The notes beneath the pieces were generated by a model. That model did no database searches. It had not been told where the DNA came from and saw only the letters and a list, made by a program, of their open reading frames with translations. Of a DNA stretch of 64,000 nt, positions 1 to 10,846 are shown in pieces (the first letter of the stretch is position 1; every line of letters begins with the position of its first letter). Both the position numbers and the translations under genes were made by a program. Source of the DNA: Erythrobacter colymbi (GTDB taxonomy: Bacteria > Pseudomonadota > Alphaproteobacteria > Sphingomonadales > Sphingomonadaceae); contig NZ_MUYK01000009.1 in NCBI RefSeq assembly GCF_002155685.1, positions 1-64,000 on the forward strand, read 5' to 3'.

Positions 1-46
1 GTTAGCGTCCGCGCTCGTGGTGTAATTTCTGGTGTAGATTGAGATG

Positions 47-82
47 ATCGCATGGGGTGGGGCATGCCCCACCCCATGCGAT
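47..82. repeat. Perfect 36-bp palindrome in the IS 5' leader
   Basis: Bases 47-64 are exactly the reverse complement of 65-82, with no spacer, between the left terminal repeat and the transposase start. As RNA this forms a very stable hairpin. By analogy with other IS elements it may block transcription entering from flanking DNA (terminator or translation-blocking hairpin); that role is inferred. Confidence 0.8.
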
Positions 83-160
83 TTCGATCTCGGTGGCCAC
101 CGGGCTCATCGGTAAGGTGGAGTTACCACACTTCACACGCCCACCGAGGAGTTGATCCCG

Positions 161-1372
161 ATGACCGACGACAGACTACCGCTTGCCGAGCTGATGGCGA
201 AGACTGGAGATGGAGATTTCCTGCGCACGATCGCCGAGAGCGTATTACAGATCATCATGGAGGCCGACGTCGATGGCCTGGTCGGCGCTAGCCGACACGA
301 GCGCTCCGGCGACCGGACGACCTGGCGGAACGGCTACCGCGACCGCAGCCTCGATACCCGGCTCGGCACGCTCAACCTGAGGATTCCCAAGCTACGGACC
401 GGCGCCTACTTCCCTGGCTTCCTGGAACCCAGGAAGACCGTCGAGAAGGCGCTGGTCGCGGTGATCCAGGAGGCGTGGATCGCCGGCGTCAGCACCCGGC
501 GTGTCGACGAGCTGGTGCAGGCCATGGGCATGACCGGCATCTCCAAATCCTCGGTGTCCAAGCTGTGCAAGGATATCGACGAACGTGTCCATGCCTTCCT
601 TAAGCGGCCGCTCACCGGCGACTGGCCCTACCTCTGGCTCGATGCTACCTACCTCAAGGTGCGCGAGGGCGGGCGGATCGTCAGTGTCGCCGCGATAATA
701 GCCGTTGCCGTCAACACCGAGGGCAAGCGCGAAATCGTTGGCCTTCACATTGGACCCTCCGAAGCCGAGCCATTCTGGTCGAGCTTCCTCAAGGACCTCG
801 CACGCCGCGGACTGACCGGCGTGAAGCTGGTCATCTCCGATGCCCACGAGGGCCTCAAGGCAGCGATCACTCGCGTGCTCAGCGCCACCTGGCAGCGGTG
901 CCGCGTCCACTTCATGCGCAATGCCCTGGCCTACGTGCCCAAGGGCCAGAACACCGTCGTCGCCGCTGCCATCCGCCAGGTCTTCCTCCAGCCCGACCAT
1001 GCCGCCGCGACACAGGTCTGGCGCCAGGTCGCCGACCAGTTGCGTACCCGCTGGCCAAAGCTCGGCGCCTGCATGGACGATGCCGAGCACGACGTGCTGG
1101 CCTACATGACCTTCCCCGAGCAGCACCGCGTCAAATTACATTCCACCAATCCACTGGAACGCCTGAACAAGGAAGTGAAGCGCCGCGCCGATGTCGTCGG
1201 CATCTTCCCGAACGAGGATAGCATCATCCGCCTCGTCGGCGCCGTCCTGCTGGAGCAGAATGACGAATACCAGCTCCAGCACCGCTACATGCAGATCGAG
1301 GGCATGGCCGCCCTTGCTACACCAATGATCGAGGAGGCACAGCCGCTACAGATTACACCCAAGGCCGCCTGA
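161..1372 (+). CDS. IS256-family (Mutator-type) DDE transposase
   Basis: This 403-aa protein catalyses excision and insertion of the element by a DDE mechanism. The probable catalytic residues are D161 (in WLDATY), D227 (in ISDAHEG) and E333 (in NPLERLNKE), with the family's C-terminal KRRADVVGIFPNEDS block following the Glu. The length matches the usual 390-420 aa. I chose ATG at 161 because gaggag at 146-151 is spaced nine bases before it; an in-frame TTG at 152 would sit directly on that ribosome site. The reading frame is intact and both ends of the IS are present, so it may be active. Confidence 0.93.
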   Translation: MTDDRLPLAELMAKTGDGDFLRTIAESVLQIIMEADVDGLVGASRHERSGDRTTWRNGYRDRSLDTRLGTLNLRIPKLRTGAYFPGFLEPRKTVEKALVAVIQEAWIAGVSTRRVDELVQAMGMTGISKSSVSKLCKDIDERVHAFLKRPLTGDWPYLWLDATYLKVREGGRIVSVAAIIAVAVNTEGKREIVGLHIGPSEAEPFWSSFLKDLARRGLTGVKLVISDAHEGLKAAITRVLSATWQRCRVHFMRNALAYVPKGQNTVVAAAIRQVFLQPDHAAATQVWRQVADQLRTRWPKLGACMDDAEHDVLAYMTFPEQHRVKLHSTNPLERLNKEVKRRADVVGIFPNEDSIIRLVGAVLLEQNDEYQLQHRYMQIEGMAALATPMIEEAQPLQITPKAA

Positions 1373-1664
1373 AAATGCAGCCCGCTGGCCACACCCAATT
1401 CTACACCACATTGACGGACGCGACCTTTTGAAGTAAGCGATCTGTTATACGACAATTCAATACTTGTCGCTTTTGTACAAACTTCTTGACCCTTAATTTT
1501 ATCCGCAGCGCCCCACCAAAAATCAGTGCCTTATCGGATCACCCCCGGATTATCACCTACCGATCCTGGCACATCGTCCATCATCCAACCCCTTGAAATT
1601 GCGACACCCCGCCCGCACCCGCCGAATTTACTAACCTGCATCAGTATTTTTCTGCAGGATTTTC

Positions 1665-2609
1665 ATGTTGTTGCAATGGTATCGGTATCTTTGCCTTAAT
1701 CAACGGTCATTTGTCTGCATTTATTTAGTCGTGTTACTATTCGTCATGACCATCTGCGACGATAGTTTCCGATCGAGCCGCCCGTTCGAGGGCGAGCCGG
1801 CCGCGTCGCTGGGCCCGCCCCTCACGGCGTCCGCCCGCCTCCCCTATGCCCGACCAACCCTGCGTATCCTCTCCATGGACGAGCTGAACGCCATCTCGCC
1901 CACCCATTTCCTCAGCGTGAAGTATCTCTTCACCAGCGACGTGAACTCGCTCGAGCGGGAGAGCTTCGTCGAGGAGCACCTGCCCGGCGCGACCTTCGCC
2001 AAGTACCGGCTGATCTCGGACATCCTGCCGCGCACCGATCAACACATGGACGTGGTCATTGTCAGCGGGAACGACAGCAACCGCCTCGCCTCGTTCATGA
2101 AGGTCAACCTGCCGATCCTGCGCCGCACCCCGGTGCTCGCAGTAGGCAGCACGCTGAGCCCGCGGCGCCGGGCCGAGCTGCTGCGGCTGGGCTATGACGA
2201 CGTGGTCAATGTCGGCAACCTCTCCGGCGACGAGTTCGCCGCGCGCGTGATCGCGATCTGCCGGCGCCACCGCATGACCCGCCAGATCGAGCGCGACCTG
2301 TCCGAATTCCACCAGACCATCAACCGCGTGTGCGCCTATGACGCGCCCTCGGGCGCGCAGCGGCGCGTGATCGAGGTGCTGGTGCGGGCCAAGGGCGGGG
2401 TGTGCAGCTATGGCGTGCTCCGGAACACGCTGGCGGGCGATTACTACGACGCCTCGCTCTCGAACCTGCGGGTGGTGATCCACAACATCAAGCGCCACCT
2501 GCGCGGAGAGGCGCGGATCGAGAACGTGCGTTCCGAAGGCTACAAGCTGGTCGCGCCCCCCGCCCCTTTCGATGTCCCGCAGGCCGGGCACCCCGAGCCG
2601 CCTGCGTGA
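1665..2609 (+). CDS. OmpR-like winged-helix protein with degenerate receiver domain
   Basis: A 314-aa protein. The C-terminal third (about residues 220-300) has the winged-helix pattern of OmpR/PhoB effector domains: an R-RV-EVLV block, a YGVLRNTL helix, NLRVVIHNIKRHL as recognition helix and a wing ending in EGYKL. Residues 115-205 look like an alternating alpha/beta receiver, but the strand that should end in the phosphorylated Asp reads DVVIVSG, so the acceptor is absent. ATG 1665 has agga five bases upstream and would add a hydrophobic stretch (about residues 17-31); ATG 1746 would omit it. No histidine kinase is nearby. Target genes are unknown. Confidence 0.7.
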   Translation: MLLQWYRYLCLNQRSFVCIYLVVLLFVMTICDDSFRSSRPFEGEPAASLGPPLTASARLPYARPTLRILSMDELNAISPTHFLSVKYLFTSDVNSLERESFVEEHLPGATFAKYRLISDILPRTDQHMDVVIVSGNDSNRLASFMKVNLPILRRTPVLAVGSTLSPRRRAELLRLGYDDVVNVGNLSGDEFAARVIAICRRHRMTRQIERDLSEFHQTINRVCAYDAPSGAQRRVIEVLVRAKGGVCSYGVLRNTLAGDYYDASLSNLRVVIHNIKRHLRGEARIENVRSEGYKLVAPPAPFDVPQAGHPEPPA

Positions 2610-2618
2610 CCTGCTTGC

Positions 2619-2656
2619 GGGCGGTTTCCAGTGACGCGACCCCCTGGAAACCGCCC
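2619..2656 (+). terminator. Stem-loop terminator after the OmpR-like gene
   Basis: A 13-bp perfect stem (2619-2631 with 2644-2656) with a 12-base loop starts ten bases after the stop codon at 2609. There is no T-run, as is common in GC-rich genomes. Confidence 0.6.
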
Positions 2657-2836
2657 AACCCCGCCAGCGCGCGACGCGCGGCTGCGGAAGACCGGAACCG
2701 AGGCCCGCCCGCGCGGCGGCCTTGCCAAGCTCGGAGGGAGGCTCAGCCCCTGATCGCCCCTCCGCCACCCCGGATCCGTCCGGGGTGGTCCTGTCCCCCG
2801 CCCCTCGCGCTTGTGCGAGGCGGCGGCGGCAGGCTC

Positions 2837-3073
2837 TCAATCGAGAACGGTGCGCTGCCGCCCGAACATCACCCGCTCATTGGCAAGGATCGCTTCGCGG
2901 CTTTCCTCCGACATAGCCGGATTCCCCCCGATACGCCCCGCCGCCACATGACCGAGCCACGCGGTGATGAACGCGCGCTCGCCCGGATCGAACATGGTCG
3001 AAGGCCCGAGGGGCAGCTTCTGCGTGTTGTCATAGGGCTGCGGATCGAAGGAGGGCTGGTTGATGCCGTTCAT
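2837..3073 (-). CDS. Small conserved-looking protein of unknown function
   Basis: A 78-aa soluble protein starting at ATG 3073 with aggag six bases upstream, which supports it as a real gene. It has no signal peptide or membrane segment. It has an N-terminal Pro/Gln/Asn-rich part and a C-terminal helical part with several Glu/Arg (SEESREAILANERVMFGR). I do not recognise the family. It lies between the OmpR-like gene and the reverse transcriptase. Its GC content is like the core genome, unlike the reverse transcriptase next to it. Confidence 0.6.
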   Translation of the reverse strand: MNGINQPSFDPQPYDNTQKLPLGPSTMFDPGERAFITAWLGHVAAGRIGGNPAMSEESREAILANERVMFGRQRTVLD

Positions 3074-3151
3074 GGCGCTGCTCCTGTACGGGAGGGAGGA
3101 GCGCGGGAGGGTATGATGGCGGTGGGGGTGTAGGAAAGGGCGATCCTTATT

Positions 3152-5008
3152 CTATCTAAGTTTCTGGAGGACTTTCACAAAGTGAGGGTCGCGAACATAC
3201 TGGAGAACACGATCAATAAATTCCGTCCTCTTAGCGGGTGCGAGATTGCGGGAGCTCGCCACCCGAAATGTGACAAGGAATCTTTGAATGGAATAGGGAC
3301 TAACCTGATTACCGTTTGTACAATATAAAAGAATATATGCCGGAACTGATACAGTGTATGTTTGAAGATCTCTCAGGGAATTTACAACCGTAATTGCAGA
3401 CTGAAATCCATGCTTAGCAATCTTGTTTGCTATCCAATTAAAATCATTGAGTTTACGAAATTTTGCAGCGCTTGCAGCCACTTGTCGTGATAAAAACTCC
3501 GATTTTGACCACAAATCCTCTGTGTCTTGAAGAACAGTCTTCAGTTGATTCTGCGTTCCATACTTTGCCAATAACCACAGTGATGCCACCAAATAAAAGT
3601 AACTTTTTCGCAAATATTTACTTTTTGAAATATCAATTCCAAGTTGAGATAGATCTTTAAAAGCACGAGTCCTAGAGGAAATCTCGAAAAGTGTCAGACA
3701 CCGAGCGACTTGACAGATCGATGCATCATCTAAGACGTCATTAGACTTCAAAAATTTAGACAAAGATTCAATGATAGAAGGGTAGGGGCCGATCTGGTTG
3801 TAGTATCGGAGCGCTGTCTCTCGAAAACCGGGGTCATCAACGAACCTCGAAATGCAAAAGCCTAGTGCATGGGGATCCCTTAAGCGGCCAAAGGTCGAGA
3901 CATACCTCTTCAAGACTTTATCAGAATGCCCGTAGGCTGGCCGCAAACGGAACGCATCGAAGCTCTTGCGCAATTGACGAGATATTGATCCAGTCGCGCT
4001 TCCGGCAGCCAATGCCTTGTCGACTCGAATTTTTACACGATCCAGAAATTCGTTTGAACGAGCATGAAAATAGCGTCTGGCCTGATCCTTCGAGAGTATG
4101 GCAGTCTTTCCAGAGTTTAGTCTTAAGCCACGAAGTTGAAGCAAGGCGTCGACATCTCTAAGCAGCCTCTTACCTTGCTGCTTGCTGCTAACCGCAAAGG
4201 TAATGTCGTCGACCCATCGTACAAAGCAACCACCCGTCTCAGCATCCAGAAACCCATCCACCTCAAACAGATATACGTGGGCAAGAAGGCGCGGTGCATC
4301 GAACTGGACCTGAGGCAATCCAGCCCACATTGACGGTAAGTAGTCAGGTCTCCATGAAATTCTGTCAATAACGTCAAAAAGAATGTCCAATAGAACTTCC
4401 GAGACACGACCTAAATCGGATAACAAATTTCGCAAATCTGAATATTTTATGTTGTCATAGAAATTTGATATATCTGTAGTCACGACGTATTCATGCGTTG
4501 ATGACAATGCCGTTCTCTTTTTCGAGAATTCTGGCCAACGCTTGAACCAAATATAATCAGTTCCAAACGTGAATTCAGCCGCTGGACCCGAGTGACTCCG
4601 GCTGAAAAAAGCATTTTTGGATGGTTGCTTCTTCAATGCCCTTGGCAGAATTACCTCTGACAGACATTGTAATACGACAGCATCTTGAGGGGAAGGCAAG
4701 ACGACTGTGCGACATACACCAAGTCGTTTCTCAAGGCGATGAGGGTGGGATGGCAAAGGCCTATATCTTCCATCGATCAATGCCTGTGCAAGATGTTCAA
4801 AATGCGCCGACTTGTTCCAATGAAAGTCGTTGTAATCGAAAAGATCGAGCACCTCCTGACTACGAAGACCTGGCCTTACGTAATCTTTCCAAACCTTCTC
4901 CATTGCCGCTGTGGAAAAAGCAACCTCGAGCTTCTTCCGCCGCTCAGCTAGTCGCGGAGTGTGCAAACTTGCAAACTGCGAAATCTTCAACGCCACAACC
5001 ACCCCCAT
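3152..5008 (-). CDS. Reverse transcriptase of the defence-associated (Abi/UG) type
   Basis: A 618-aa protein. The RT core fills about residues 90-310: R100 and the DAVVLQ block near the fingers, motif A TDISNFYDNI (178-187, metal-binding D179), motif B GLPQVQFDAPRLLAHVYL (230-247) and motif C RWVDD (264-268, D267 and D268), followed by LRLNSGKT (295-302). The usual Tyr of YxDD is Trp, and the usual G-P/S of motif B (GLPQGP..S) is replaced. Residues about 370-618 are helical, without maturase or HNH signatures, like the C-terminal helical repeats of AbiA/AbiK and class 1 UG/DRT enzymes. Such enzymes protect against phage, often with an adjacent non-coding RNA. The gene is clearly AT-richer than its neighbours, so it was probably acquired. 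The subfamily is not assigned. Start ATG 5008 lacks a good ribosome site; GTG codons just inside are alternatives. Confidence 0.85.
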   Translation of the reverse strand: MGVVVALKISQFASLHTPRLAERRKKLEVAFSTAAMEKVWKDYVRPGLRSQEVLDLFDYNDFHWNKSAHFEHLAQALIDGRYRPLPSHPHRLEKRLGVCRTVVLPSPQDAVVLQCLSEVILPRALKKQPSKNAFFSRSHSGPAAEFTFGTDYIWFKRWPEFSKKRTALSSTHEYVVTTDISNFYDNIKYSDLRNLLSDLGRVSEVLLDILFDVIDRISWRPDYLPSMWAGLPQVQFDAPRLLAHVYLFEVDGFLDAETGGCFVRWVDDITFAVSSKQQGKRLLRDVDALLQLRGLRLNSGKTAILSKDQARRYFHARSNEFLDRVKIRVDKALAAGSATGSISRQLRKSFDAFRLRPAYGHSDKVLKRYVSTFGRLRDPHALGFCISRFVDDPGFRETALRYYNQIGPYPSIIESLSKFLKSNDVLDDASICQVARCLTLFEISSRTRAFKDLSQLGIDISKSKYLRKSYFYLVASLWLLAKYGTQNQLKTVLQDTEDLWSKSEFLSRQVAASAAKFRKLNDFNWIANKIAKHGFQSAITVVNSLRDLQTYTVSVPAYILLYCTNGNQVSPYSIQRFLVTFRVASSRNLAPAKRTEFIDRVLQYVRDPHFVKVLQKLR

Positions 5009-5165
5009 TTAGCCACAAAGGAGATACCATTCAGAGCTATAATGAACAGCAAAATTGTCTACGCGTCAGGAACTTGGCGACTAACGGGTTCCGAAAGGCA
5101 AGTTCGACAGGTTGAATCTTGAAGGCGTTCCGACGAGGAAGGATTACCGCCCCAACAACCCCGCT
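5009..5165 (-). other. AT-richer leader of the reverse transcriptase gene, possible ncRNA region
   Basis: About 157 bases directly upstream of the RT start share its lower GC content and contain no gene on either strand. Single-gene DRT systems often encode their template RNA in this position. I cannot show a structure here; the assignment is a hypothesis from family knowledge. Confidence 0.25.
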
Positions 5166-5256
5166 AGACACCGCCCGTGAAGCCCCGCGCCCCCTTCACC
5201 ACCCGCTCGGCCGTCCCGACCGCGACGATCTCGCCGCTGTGCTCCCCACCCTCACC
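5166..5256 (-). pseudogene. Decayed 3' fragment of a uvrA-like gene
   Basis: Read on the minus strand, codons in this stretch give [16 protein letters not shown], matching the last part of the intact UvrA encoded at 5779-8688: 19 of 27 residues are identical from EGG to FTG. After FTG the frame departs to GGV and a TAG instead of [10 protein letters not shown]. Upstream similarity ends near the stop of the 161-aa gene. The divergence is too large for a recent duplication, so it is probably the end of a uvrA from another lineage or paralog. Confidence 0.75.
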
Positions 5257-5737
5257 ACGCGTAGGCGTCGGCCGTGTCGGCGTCGCGGCCTTCGGGGCGG
5301 GAGGGGGCTGGGTAGGTGCCGGCCGGGGCGGCGGGCCGGGCGGTGGCGGCGCGGCGTTGGCCTTCCTCGAGGCGGCGCACCAGCGCCGGGTCGGGCGCGG
5401 GGCGTGACTTCGGCGGGTCGGAGACGAAGACGCCGGCAGGGGGCGGGCCGCTGCGGCTGGCCTCCACCGCCTTGAGACAAGGCACGCCGAGGCTGCGGTG
5501 AACCGCGAGCGTGTATTCCGCCTCGGGGTTGTCCCGCTTCCACTGCACCGCCTTGTTCATCATGCAGTTGCACACCTCGACCGCATAGTGACGCGGCATG
5601 CCCTCGTCATCGAGGGTCTGGATGCACTCGCGCCGCGCGAGGGACTGGGCGCTCGGGGGAGCCTTGCGCCATGCGTCATAGCCGGCGTTGAGCCCGCCCA
5701 GAACGGCGGCCGGAACAAAGATCATCCACAATCGCAT
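5252..5737 (-). CDS. Exported or membrane-anchored protein of unknown function
   Basis: A 161-aa protein with an N-terminal hydrophobic segment (MRLWMIFVPAAVLGGLNAG) that is a signal peptide or single anchor. The mature part has clustered cysteines (C38, then CNC near 56-58, and C86 within GVPCLKAV), which suggests a disulphide-bonded periplasmic domain; the last 60 residues are Pro/Ala/Arg-rich and probably disordered. Start ATG 5737 has ggggagg five bases upstream. It lies 41 bases after the uvrA stop on the same strand and may be co-transcribed. Its last codons overlap the uvrA-like remnant in a different frame. I do not recognise the family. Confidence 0.65.
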   Translation of the reverse strand: MRLWMIFVPAAVLGGLNAGYDAWRKAPPSAQSLARRECIQTLDDEGMPRHYAVEVCNCMMNKAVQWKRDNPEAEYTLAVHRSLGVPCLKAVEASRSGPPPAGVFVSDPPKSRPAPDPALVRRLEEGQRRAATARPAAPAGTYPAPSRPEGRDADTADAYAW

Positions 5738-5778
5738 CGCTGCCTCCCCTGCGAAGCGGCGAGCCTAAGCGGTTGAAT

Positions 5779-8688
<2,910 letters not shown>

Positions 8689-9107
8689 AGGGTGATTTGT
8701 TCCGGAAATGTTCGCAAACGTCAAGGCGCGGAGAGGAGCGTGGGCGCCGGTCATCCCCAGATGGCGACGCCCCGCCTGCGATGCAACGGGCAAACCGGCG
8801 AATGGTGCCCGCGCGGCACCGTCGCAAAGCACGGTTCGGCGCGGTGCCAAGGGGTGGCGGAGGCCCTGATCCGGCTTCTCTGAAGAGTTAGAACTGTATT
8901 ATTTCAATGGCTTGAAGAAAAAACCCTGTACCCTACAGAATTTCTGAAGTCGCCAATGTGTGCAGTGTGCCGCAAGAAGAGGGCCTCTCCAGAGCGTGCT
9001 GGCCGGGTCCCTCGAGGGTCGCAACCTGGCCGCCGCCGCGGGGAGGCAAAGGGGGCGGATTATGGCGGGCGGAGCACACCCGAGGCTTCCCCGCCCACTG
9101 CCCCGGA
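8689..9107. other. Intergenic region between the ABC importer and uvrA
   Basis: No gene is supported here. The minus strand around 8938-8918 holds a short hairpin (tacag/ctgta arms at 8926-8938) followed by a T-rich run, a weak candidate terminator for the importer operon. The stretch 8689-8900 should hold the uvrA promoter, which I could not pin down. Confidence 0.5.
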
Positions 9108-9851
9108 TCAAGTACCGAATACCAACCCCTGCCGCCCCGGCGCGCCCATCCATTGCGCGGTCACACCCCAGACCTGCGCGATGATCTCCGGTTGGAGTGC
9201 GTGCCGGGGCGGGCCTTCGGCGGCGAGGTGGCCGTCCTTCAGCACCAGCACGTGATCGGCGTGGTTCATCGCCACGGCCAGATCGTGGAGCACCACCACC
9301 ACGCCCTGCCCTGCCGCCGCGCAGTCTTTGAGATGCGCGACCAGTGCCAGCTGGTGCGCGAGATCGAGCGCGGCGAGCGGTTCGTCGGCGAGAATCCAGC
9401 GAGGGCAACCGGCCAGCACGCGGGCGAGCAGCACCCGCGCGCGCTCGCCGCCGGATAGCCGGCTGACGGGGCGTTTGCGCAGGTCTTGGAGATCGAGCGC
9501 CGCCATCGCCGCCTCGATCGCCGCCGTCCCCTTGTCGCGCCACGGCAGGCGGCCGAGCGCCACCAGCGGCTCGACCGCGACATCCCAGGCGATGTCGGGG
9601 CTCTGCGGGAGGTAGCCTATCGTCTGCGCGCGGGTGCGGGGGTGGAGCTGCGCGAGGCTCTCGCCGTCGAGCGTGACGCTCCCGCAGGCAGGCTCCAGCA
9701 GCCCGGCCAGCCCCAGCAGCAGCGACGATTTGCCCGCGCCGTTCGGCCCGACGATCGCGGTGATCTGCCCCGGCGCGAGCGTGGCCGACAGCCCGTTCAC
9801 CACGCTGCGCCCGCCGCGCCCGAGCGTCAGATTGTCGGCGACGAGGGTCAC
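9108..9851 (-). CDS. ABC transporter ATP-binding protein, BtuD/FecE type
   Basis: A 247-aa cytoplasmic ATPase that would power uptake of cobalamin, haem or an iron chelate through the permease encoded just upstream. Walker A is GPNGAGKSS (about 36-44), the signature is LSGGERARV, Walker B is WILADEPLAALD and the switch His is in VVLHDLAV. The GTG start at 9851 overlaps the permease stop (GTGA), the tight coupling typical of these operons. The frame stays open far upstream, but that part antiparallels the permease gene and has no domain. The ligand cannot be told from the ATPase. Confidence 0.92.
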   Translation of the reverse strand: MTLVADNLTLGRGGRSVVNGLSATLAPGQITAIVGPNGAGKSSLLLGLAGLLEPACGSVTLDGESLAQLHPRTRAQTIGYLPQSPDIAWDVAVEPLVALGRLPWRDKGTAAIEAAMAALDLQDLRKRPVSRLSGGERARVLLARVLAGCPRWILADEPLAALDLAHQLALVAHLKDCAAAGQGVVVVLHDLAVAMNHADHVLVLKDGHLAAEGPPRHALQPEIIAQVWGVTAQWMGAPGRQGLVFGT

Positions 9852-10846
9852 AGCGCCCCCTTCCGCATCCGCAGCAACAGCCAGCCGAAGAACGGCGCGC
9901 CGATCAGCGACAGCGCGATCCCGAGGCGCAGCTCGGTCACCAGCGGCAGCACCCGCACGATGCTGTCCGCCGCGAGCACGAGGCTGGCCCCGGCCAGCGC
10001 GCTCGGCAGGATCAGGCTCGACGGCAGGCGGTCGGTCAGCGGGCGCACCAGATGGGGGACGACGAGGCCGACAAAGCCGATGATCCCAGCCACCGCCACG
10101 CCCGCGCCTACGGTGAGGCCCACGCCCGCGACCAGCAGCACCAGCAGCCGCCGCGGCTCGACCCCGAGCGAGCGCGCCGCTTCTTCGCCCAGAGTCAACG
10201 CGTCGAGGCTGCGCGCGGCGAGCGCGAGCACGCCCACGCCTGCGAGGGTCAGGGGGGCGGCGATCCACACCTCGCGCCACGAGCGGTCGGTGAGCGCGCC
10301 GTTGAGCCACATGACGATTTCGGAGAGCGCAAAGGGATTGGGCGCGAGGGTAATCGCGAGCGCGGTCAGGGCGCCCGCGAGGCTCGCCAGCATCAACCCG
10401 GCGAGCGTGAAGAGCGCGATGCCGTCCCCTGCCCCGCCCGCCGCGTCGGACGCGGTGCGCCCCGCAATCAGCGCGAGCGCGGCCATGCCGAGGCCGGCTC
10501 CCGCGAGCGCCAGCACGGGGAGGCTCCATGCGGCCCATGCGGGGGGCAGCAGCGGGGTCAGCCAGAAGCTCGCCACCGCGCCCAACGCCGCCATCGGAGC
10601 GATGCCGAACAGGCCCGGGTCGGCGAGCGGGTTCCTGAGATAGCCCTGCATCGCCGCTCCCGCCGCGCCCAGCCCGCCGCCGATCACCACCGCGAGCACC
10701 GCGCGCGGCAGGCGCAGCTCGCCGAGGATCAGCAGGGTGTTGCCCGGGCCGAAATCGGCAGGCGCGATCCAGACCCTCCCGGCCAGCAGCGAGAGCGGAA
10801 ACAGCAGCGCCAGCAGCGCGGCGAAGACGAGGCTCGCGCGGGTCAT
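9848..10846 (-). CDS. ABC transporter permease, FecCD/BtuC family
   Basis: A 332-aa integral inner-membrane permease with about ten hydrophobic helices. Family landmarks are RLPRAVLAVVIGGGLGAAGA and GYLRNPLADPGLFGI near the N-terminus, LGVEPRR, the coupling-loop region GIIGFVGLVVPHLVRPLTD, and a C-terminal GAPFFGWLLLRMRK. It forms the channel for a vitamin B12, haem or siderophore importer with the ATPase and binding protein on either side. Start ATG overlaps the binding-protein stop (ATGA) and its own stop overlaps the ATPase start, so the three are translated as one unit. Confidence 0.94.
   Translation of the reverse strand: MTRASLVFAALLALLFPLSLLAGRVWIAPADFGPGNTLLILGELRLPRAVLAVVIGGGLGAAGAAMQGYLRNPLADPGLFGIAPMAALGAVASFWLTPLLPPAWAAWSLPVLALAGAGLGMAALALIAGRTASDAAGGAGDGIALFTLAGLMLASLAGALTALAITLAPNPFALSEIVMWLNGALTDRSWREVWIAAPLTLAGVGVLALAARSLDALTLGEEAARSLGVEPRRLLVLLVAGVGLTVGAGVAVAGIIGFVGLVVPHLVRPLTDRLPSSLILPSALAGASLVLAADSIVRVLPLVTELRLGIALSLIGAPFFGWLLLRMRKGAL

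Larger units (their letters stand above)
1..1425 (+). mobile_element. IS256-family insertion sequence, apparently complete
   Basis: One transposase gene lies between imperfect terminal inverted repeats of about 37 bp. The left repeat is at 1-37; the right one, read on the minus strand, is at 1425-1389. They share the blocks gcgtccg, gtggtgta and ggtgt. The exact outer base is uncertain by a few positions, and the left flank is outside the window, so no 8-9 bp target duplication can be checked. The size and single DDE transposase fit the IS256 (Mutator-like) family. Confidence 0.85.

Noticed and set aside
1737-2840. Long minus-strand open frame opposite the OmpR-like gene
   Set aside because: Arg/Ala/Gly-biased antisense shadow of a GC-rich gene, without any recognisable domain or ribosome site; the same applies to the long frames opposite uvrA, sucA, sucB, lpd, fusA, tuf and the S9 peptidase.
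3152-5008. Retron or group II intron
   Set aside because: No msr/msd-like inverted structure or retron NAxxH/VTG motifs, no intron RNA domains, no maturase X or HNH domain; length and C-terminus fit Abi/UG RTs better.
3152-5256. Diversity-generating retroelement
   Set aside because: No template/variable repeat pair and no accessory Avd-type gene were seen near the RT.
9000-9107. Possible cobalamin riboswitch after the BtuD-like gene (cagtgggcggggaag on the minus strand)
   Set aside because: The order of conserved elements and the gccactg box are not present, and it would lie upstream of uvrA, which makes no biological sense.
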